A DNA stretch of 64,000 bases from Olivibacter sp. SDN3 (GTDB lineage Bacteria > Bacteroidota > Bacteroidia > Sphingobacteriales > Sphingobacteriaceae): the NCBI RefSeq assembly GCF_014334135.1, contig NZ_CP060497.1, positions 372,001 to 436,000 of the forward strand, written 5' to 3'. Below the pieces are notes generated by a model. That model was not told the origin of the DNA and did not search any database. It saw nothing but the letters and a program-made list of their open reading frames with translations. Positions 60,496-64,000 of the stretch are shown piece by piece; the first letter of the stretch is position 1, and every line of letters begins with the position of its first letter. The position numbers and the translations under genes are program-made.

Positions 60496-61374
60496 ATGAT
60501 AAAAAGACTGTTGCTTTTATTCACCATCTGTGTGGTGTTTTCAGGAGAAGTTTCTGCTCAGGAACTTCAAGCGCGTGTACAGATTCTCTCACCTCAAGTA
60601 CAGGCTACCAACAAACGTGCATTAGCAATGTTGCAATTGGCTATGACCGATTTTCTAAATAACAAACAGTGGAGTAAACATAATGTGCACCCTGAAGAAC
60701 GCATAGACTGTAATTTCGTCGTAACCATTAAAGAATGGGACGGAAGCTCAAATTTTAAGGCGGAAGCTCAAATAATATCTACCAGACCGATTTATAACAG
60801 CCCCATCTTAACACTTTCAGATCGAGATTTTGATTTTAATTATACAGCAGGTGAACCACTCGATTTTTCCGATCAGCAATATTTAAGTAACTTAACCTCG
60901 CTATTGGCCTATTATGCCTATTTGATAATTGGGCTAGACGCCGATACCTTCAGCCTAAATGGAGGGGCCTCTTTCTATCAGTCGGCACAAAACGTTCTTA
61001 ACAATGCACAAAATTCGAATTTTACCGGTTGGAAATCCATTGAGGGTTTTAGTAACCGCTTTTGGCTTATCAGTAATATGCACGATAGCAACTATCAATC
61101 GCTTCATAATTTTGCATATCGATACCATATACAAGTCTTAGATAAAATGGCAGACAATCAGCAGCTTCCTCGTAAAGAAATATTAAATTTGTTGCCGTTG
61201 TTAACACAGGTAGATCGTATGGCACAGGGAGCGCTGTATAATCAACTATTTTATACCGCAAAGGCTGAAGAACTCATTGGCATCATCAGTGGACTACCGA
61301 GCCCCGAGCGCGTGAAAGCAATAAACTTATTATCAGCGGCAGACCCCGCTAATATTAACAAATACGAAAATTAA
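60496..61374 (+). CDS. PorD-like / DUF4835 family protein
   Basis: A 292-residue exported protein (signal ends VSAQ, about 22) of the DUF4835 family, related to PorD of the type IX secretion system and widely found directly before recN in Bacteroidota. Recognisable stretches: QELQARVQILSPQVQ at the mature N-terminus, NVHPEERIDCNFVVTI (about 62-77) and YAYLIIGLDADTFSLNGG (about 141-158). Location: periplasm or outer membrane. A direct role in secretion is likely but not shown by this sequence alone. Confidence 0.9.
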   Translation: MIKRLLLLFTICVVFSGEVSAQELQARVQILSPQVQATNKRALAMLQLAMTDFLNNKQWSKHNVHPEERIDCNFVVTIKEWDGSSNFKAEAQIISTRPIYNSPILTLSDRDFDFNYTAGEPLDFSDQQYLSNLTSLLAYYAYLIIGLDADTFSLNGGASFYQSAQNVLNNAQNSNFTGWKSIEGFSNRFWLISNMHDSNYQSLHNFAYRYHIQVLDKMADNQQLPRKEILNLLPLLTQVDRMAQGALYNQLFYTAKAEELIGIISGLPSPERVKAINLLSAADPANINKYEN

Positions 61375-61403
61375 GAAGCCTTTAACCGACTATTTCAAAC
61401 ACT

Positions 61404-63059
61404 ATGCTGAGTCGATTATCCATACGAAACTACGCACTGATAGACAAGCTCGATATCCAACCCTCCAATGGTCTTAATATATTAACAGGAGAAACCGGAG
61501 CGGGAAAATCAATTATACTTGGAGCTTTGTCACTTATTCTTGGTCAAAGAGCCGAAAGTAAATATTTCTACAAACAAGACCAAAAATGTATCATCGAAGG
61601 TTTTTTTCATATCAATGATTACCACCTAAAACCATTTTTCGAAGAGCAAGATCTCGATTACGAAGAAGAGACGATTTTACGTAGGGAAATCAGTGCCGAC
61701 GGAAAATCCCGGGCATTTATCAACGACAGCCCTGTTAATTTAGCGATCTTGAAATCTCTAGGCGAGCGGTTAATTGATATCCACTCACAGCATGCTACCC
61801 TGGAAATCAACAATGAAAATTTTCAGTTATTGACCTTGGATAGCGTCGCTAACAACAACTCTCTTCTTAACCGTTATCAAGAGATCTTTAAACGTTATAA
61901 GCAAGTTGACCACACCTTAAAAAGTCTGTTAGAGGACGTAAAGCAAGCTCAAACGGAGGCCGACTATCACCGGTTTTTGTATGAGGAGCTTTCAACAGCT
62001 AACTTATCCGCTGATGAACAAGAAGCTTTAGAGCAAGAACAAAACCAGCTCAGCCATGCCGAGGAAATTAAACGCGCACTACTTGCCGCAAAATATTTGT
62101 TTACTGAACAAGAACAACCGATCATCCCGAATTTAAAAGAAGCTCTTCAGCACGTACAGCAGGCCGCACAATATATACCCGACTTAAATGAACTAACCCA
62201 GCGTCTTGATAGTACCTTTATAGAAATTAAAGATATTGCAGAAGAAATTGAGCGGACGGAGCAAGGCGTACTATTCGATGAAAGCCGTTTATCCGAAGTA
62301 AATGATCGCTTGAGTTTTATTTACCAATTACAGCAAAAACACCACGTAAATACGGTAGAGGAATTGTTAGCCATACAACAGGATTTAGAAAACAAGTTGG
62401 CCAAGCTCTCCTCAAATGATGAGGAGGTGACAGCACTCCAGCACCAACTCGAAGCGTTAAAAAAAGAAAGTGATGATCTTGCAACTGAGCTAAGTGTGGC
62501 AAGACAGCGTATTATCCCGATCGTTCAGCAAGAAATCATCCATATTCTGAAGGATGTGGGTATACCCAACAGCACCTTAAATATCGAATTAACACGAACC
62601 GATCACTTGCGCCCATCAGGAATCGATACCGTTCGTTTTCTTTTCAGTGCAAATAAGGGACAGCAGCCCCAGCCCCTAAACAAAGTAGCATCGGGAGGTG
62701 AACTATCTCGATTAATGCTTGCCATCAAATCACTTATCGCAAAAACATCTGCATTACCCACTATTATTTTTGACGAGATTGATACCGGTATTTCAGGTGA
62801 AGTTGCATTAAGAGTTGGAAATGTCATGGAAGAAATGGCGAAAAATATGCAGGTGATCGCTATTTCGCATCTACCGCAAATTGCCTCCAAGGGAGAGACC
62901 CATTATCAAGTTTATAAAGCGGACGACCAAGATAAAACACGTACCAACATGCGTAAATTAAACGCAGATGAACGTATATTTGAAATTGCCCAAATGCTCA
63001 GCGGTAGCATCCCGGGCGAGGCGGCAATTCAACATGCAAAAGAGTTATTGGCCGGATAA
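61404..63059 (+). CDS. recN: DNA repair protein RecN
   Basis: A 551-residue SMC-like ATPase acting in double-strand-break repair. N-terminal Walker A GETGAGKSIILGAL (about 29-42), a long coiled-coil middle (about 150-390, rich in Q, E, L), the ABC signature ASGGELSRLMLAIKSL (about 430-445) and Walker B PTIIFDEIDTGISGEV (about 452-467). Normal length. It begins 29 bases after the PorD-like gene, so the two are probably co-transcribed. Confidence 0.97.
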   Translation: MLSRLSIRNYALIDKLDIQPSNGLNILTGETGAGKSIILGALSLILGQRAESKYFYKQDQKCIIEGFFHINDYHLKPFFEEQDLDYEEETILRREISADGKSRAFINDSPVNLAILKSLGERLIDIHSQHATLEINNENFQLLTLDSVANNNSLLNRYQEIFKRYKQVDHTLKSLLEDVKQAQTEADYHRFLYEELSTANLSADEQEALEQEQNQLSHAEEIKRALLAAKYLFTEQEQPIIPNLKEALQHVQQAAQYIPDLNELTQRLDSTFIEIKDIAEEIERTEQGVLFDESRLSEVNDRLSFIYQLQQKHHVNTVEELLAIQQDLENKLAKLSSNDEEVTALQHQLEALKKESDDLATELSVARQRIIPIVQQEIIHILKDVGIPNSTLNIELTRTDHLRPSGIDTVRFLFSANKGQQPQPLNKVASGGELSRLMLAIKSLIAKTSALPTIIFDEIDTGISGEVALRVGNVMEEMAKNMQVIAISHLPQIASKGETHYQVYKADDQDKTRTNMRKLNADERIFEIAQMLSGSIPGEAAIQHAKELLAG

Positions 63060-63119
63060 TTAAAAAAAATGTATTTTTACCGCCTTAAACTAGTATATAA
63101 TAAAAAAAAACAAATTGAC

Positions 63120-63938
63120 ATGGCATATAACCTATTAAAAGGGAAAAGAGGAATTATATCTGGTGCATTAAATTCCAGCTCCATTGCTTGGAAAGTTGCT
63201 GAGAAAGCACATGAAGAAGGTGCTACTTTCGTCTTAACGAACGCGCCTATTGCGATGCGCATGGGTGAATTGAACGGATTAGCAAAACAAACAGGATCAG
63301 AAATCATTCCGGCAGATGCTACCAGTGTTGATGATCTCACCAATCTTTTCACCAAATCACAGGAAATCTTAGGTGGAAAAATAGACTTTGTACTGCACTC
63401 TATCGGTATGAGCGTGAATGTCCGTAAGAATATCCCTTATACAGAAGCCAATTACGATTATTTCCAAAAGGGTATGGATGTTTCTGCCCTATCCTTTCAT
63501 AAAATGTTAAGTGTCGCTAAAAAGCTGGACGCCATAAACGAGTGGGGCAGCGTAGTGGCATTAACTTATGCTGCTGCTCAACGCACCTATTCTTTCTATA
63601 ATGATATGGCCGATATCAAAGCGGCTTTGGAATCCATTGCCCGTAGCTTCGGATACCACTATGGTGTAGCGAAAAAAGTACGCGTTAATACAGTTTCGCA
63701 GTCACCCACCAAAACTACTGCCGGAACAGGTATTAAAGGTTTTGGCGACTTCTTTGACTTTGCCGATGCCATGTCTCCATTAGGCAATGCCTCTGCTGAA
63801 CAGTGTGCTGACTATTGCATTACCTTGTTCTCTGATCTTACCCGCATGGTAACCATGCAGAACCTATACCACGATGGTGGCTACTCTTCAACTGGTGTTA
63901 CCAGTGCAGTGTTGGAGAAAATGGGAATAGATTCTTAA
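63120..63938 (+). CDS. fabI: Enoyl-[acyl-carrier-protein] reductase (NADH)
   Basis: A 272-residue short-chain dehydrogenase that reduces the enoyl-ACP double bond in the last step of each fatty-acid elongation cycle. The start MAYNLLKGKRGIISGALN is chosen over an ATG 17 codons earlier. The active-site YNDMADIK (Tyr-x6-Lys) and the neighbouring SFYN are the FabI pattern; the NADH-binding GALNSSSIAWKVA is at the N-terminus. The C-terminal segment contains SQSPTKTTAGTGIKGF. It follows recN by 60 bases. Target of triclosan-type inhibitors in general. Confidence 0.96.
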   Translation: MAYNLLKGKRGIISGALNSSSIAWKVAEKAHEEGATFVLTNAPIAMRMGELNGLAKQTGSEIIPADATSVDDLTNLFTKSQEILGGKIDFVLHSIGMSVNVRKNIPYTEANYDYFQKGMDVSALSFHKMLSVAKKLDAINEWGSVVALTYAAAQRTYSFYNDMADIKAALESIARSFGYHYGVAKKVRVNTVSQSPTKTTAGTGIKGFGDFFDFADAMSPLGNASAEQCADYCITLFSDLTRMVTMQNLYHDGGYSSTGVTSAVLEKMGIDS

Positions 63939-63963
63939 TTTTCACTTACTTATATAACAAAAA

Positions 63964-63995
63964 AGCACAACGGATGACCTCCGTTGTGCTTTTTT
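63964..63995. terminator. Rho-independent terminator after fabI
   Basis: AGCACAACGGA (63964-63974) pairs with TCCGTTGTGCT (63980-63990) across TGACC, preceded by A-run and followed by six T, so it can work in both directions. Confidence 0.93.
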
Positions 63996-64000
63996 GCCTC

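Overview
The window is chromosomal DNA from a Bacteroidota bacterium, most likely of the Sphingobacteriaceae (Sphingobacterium/Olivibacter/Pedobacter-like). Supporting evidence: two SusC/SusD outer-membrane pairs, family-specific proteins (DUF5606, a PorD/DUF4835-type protein next to recN, DUF4833, a 'putative porin' behind lpxK and a purine nucleoside phosphorylase), and repeated promoters of the Bacteroidota form TTTG-N19/20-TAnnTTTG. Protein genes are AT-rich; the ribosomal RNA operon and its flanks are GC-rich. I see no transposase, integrase, phage gene or CRISPR array.

Layout. 1-9300: rlmH and a 41-residue membrane peptide, then on the minus strand DUF5606, a cyclophilin, and the lpxK-PNP-porin operon; pruA (+) and a phosphate-selective-type porin (-) with a 26-bp perfect palindrome upstream. 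9800-10900: a secreted protein of unknown function and a START-like protein whose last 36 codons turn GC-rich as the rRNA operon is approached. 10960-16400: a complete rRNA operon on the minus strand (16S - tRNA-Ile - tRNA-Ala - 23S - 5S - terminator) driven by two tandem promoters. 16770-24700: housekeeping and stress genes (MscS channel, DJ-1/PfpI protein, L,D-transpeptidase, DinB-like protein, era, initiator tRNA, universal stress protein, der).

24800-35250 is a carbohydrate-utilisation locus: a LacI-type regulator facing a minus-strand operon of susC, susD, an alpha/beta-hydrolase, a GH109-type (alpha-N-acetylgalactosaminidase-like) NAD-dependent enzyme and a NagB-like deaminase with altered catalytic residues. 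The set fits uptake and breakdown of an amino sugar, perhaps N-acetylgalactosamine. An unusual GC-rich, hairpin-rich segment lies inside this operon at 28138-28311.

38566-49756 is a minus-strand sulfatase operon: susC, susD, an aryl-type sulfatase carrying the formylglycine motif, a rhodanese/thioredoxin fusion, small membrane peptides, a sterol-desaturase-family enzyme, a YeiH-type putative sulfate exporter and a formylglycine-generating enzyme with both catalytic cysteines. It packages substrate import, desulfation, activation of the sulfatase and possibly disposal of the sulfate, and has no glycoside hydrolase. I consider this the most interesting system in the window.

50248-64000 returns to core functions: an FAD oxidoreductase with a DoxX-type membrane protein, a SAM riboswitch in front of metH followed by metF (methionine synthesis), OsmC, a second rhodanese/thioredoxin lipoprotein, then a PorD-like protein, recN and fabI. 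The divergent promoter region at 60349-60495 contains two perfect palindromes, one of which has a promoter core in its loop. All coordinates of promoters, palindromes and small ORFs were read by eye from the sequence; family assignments rest on recognised motifs, not on database searches.
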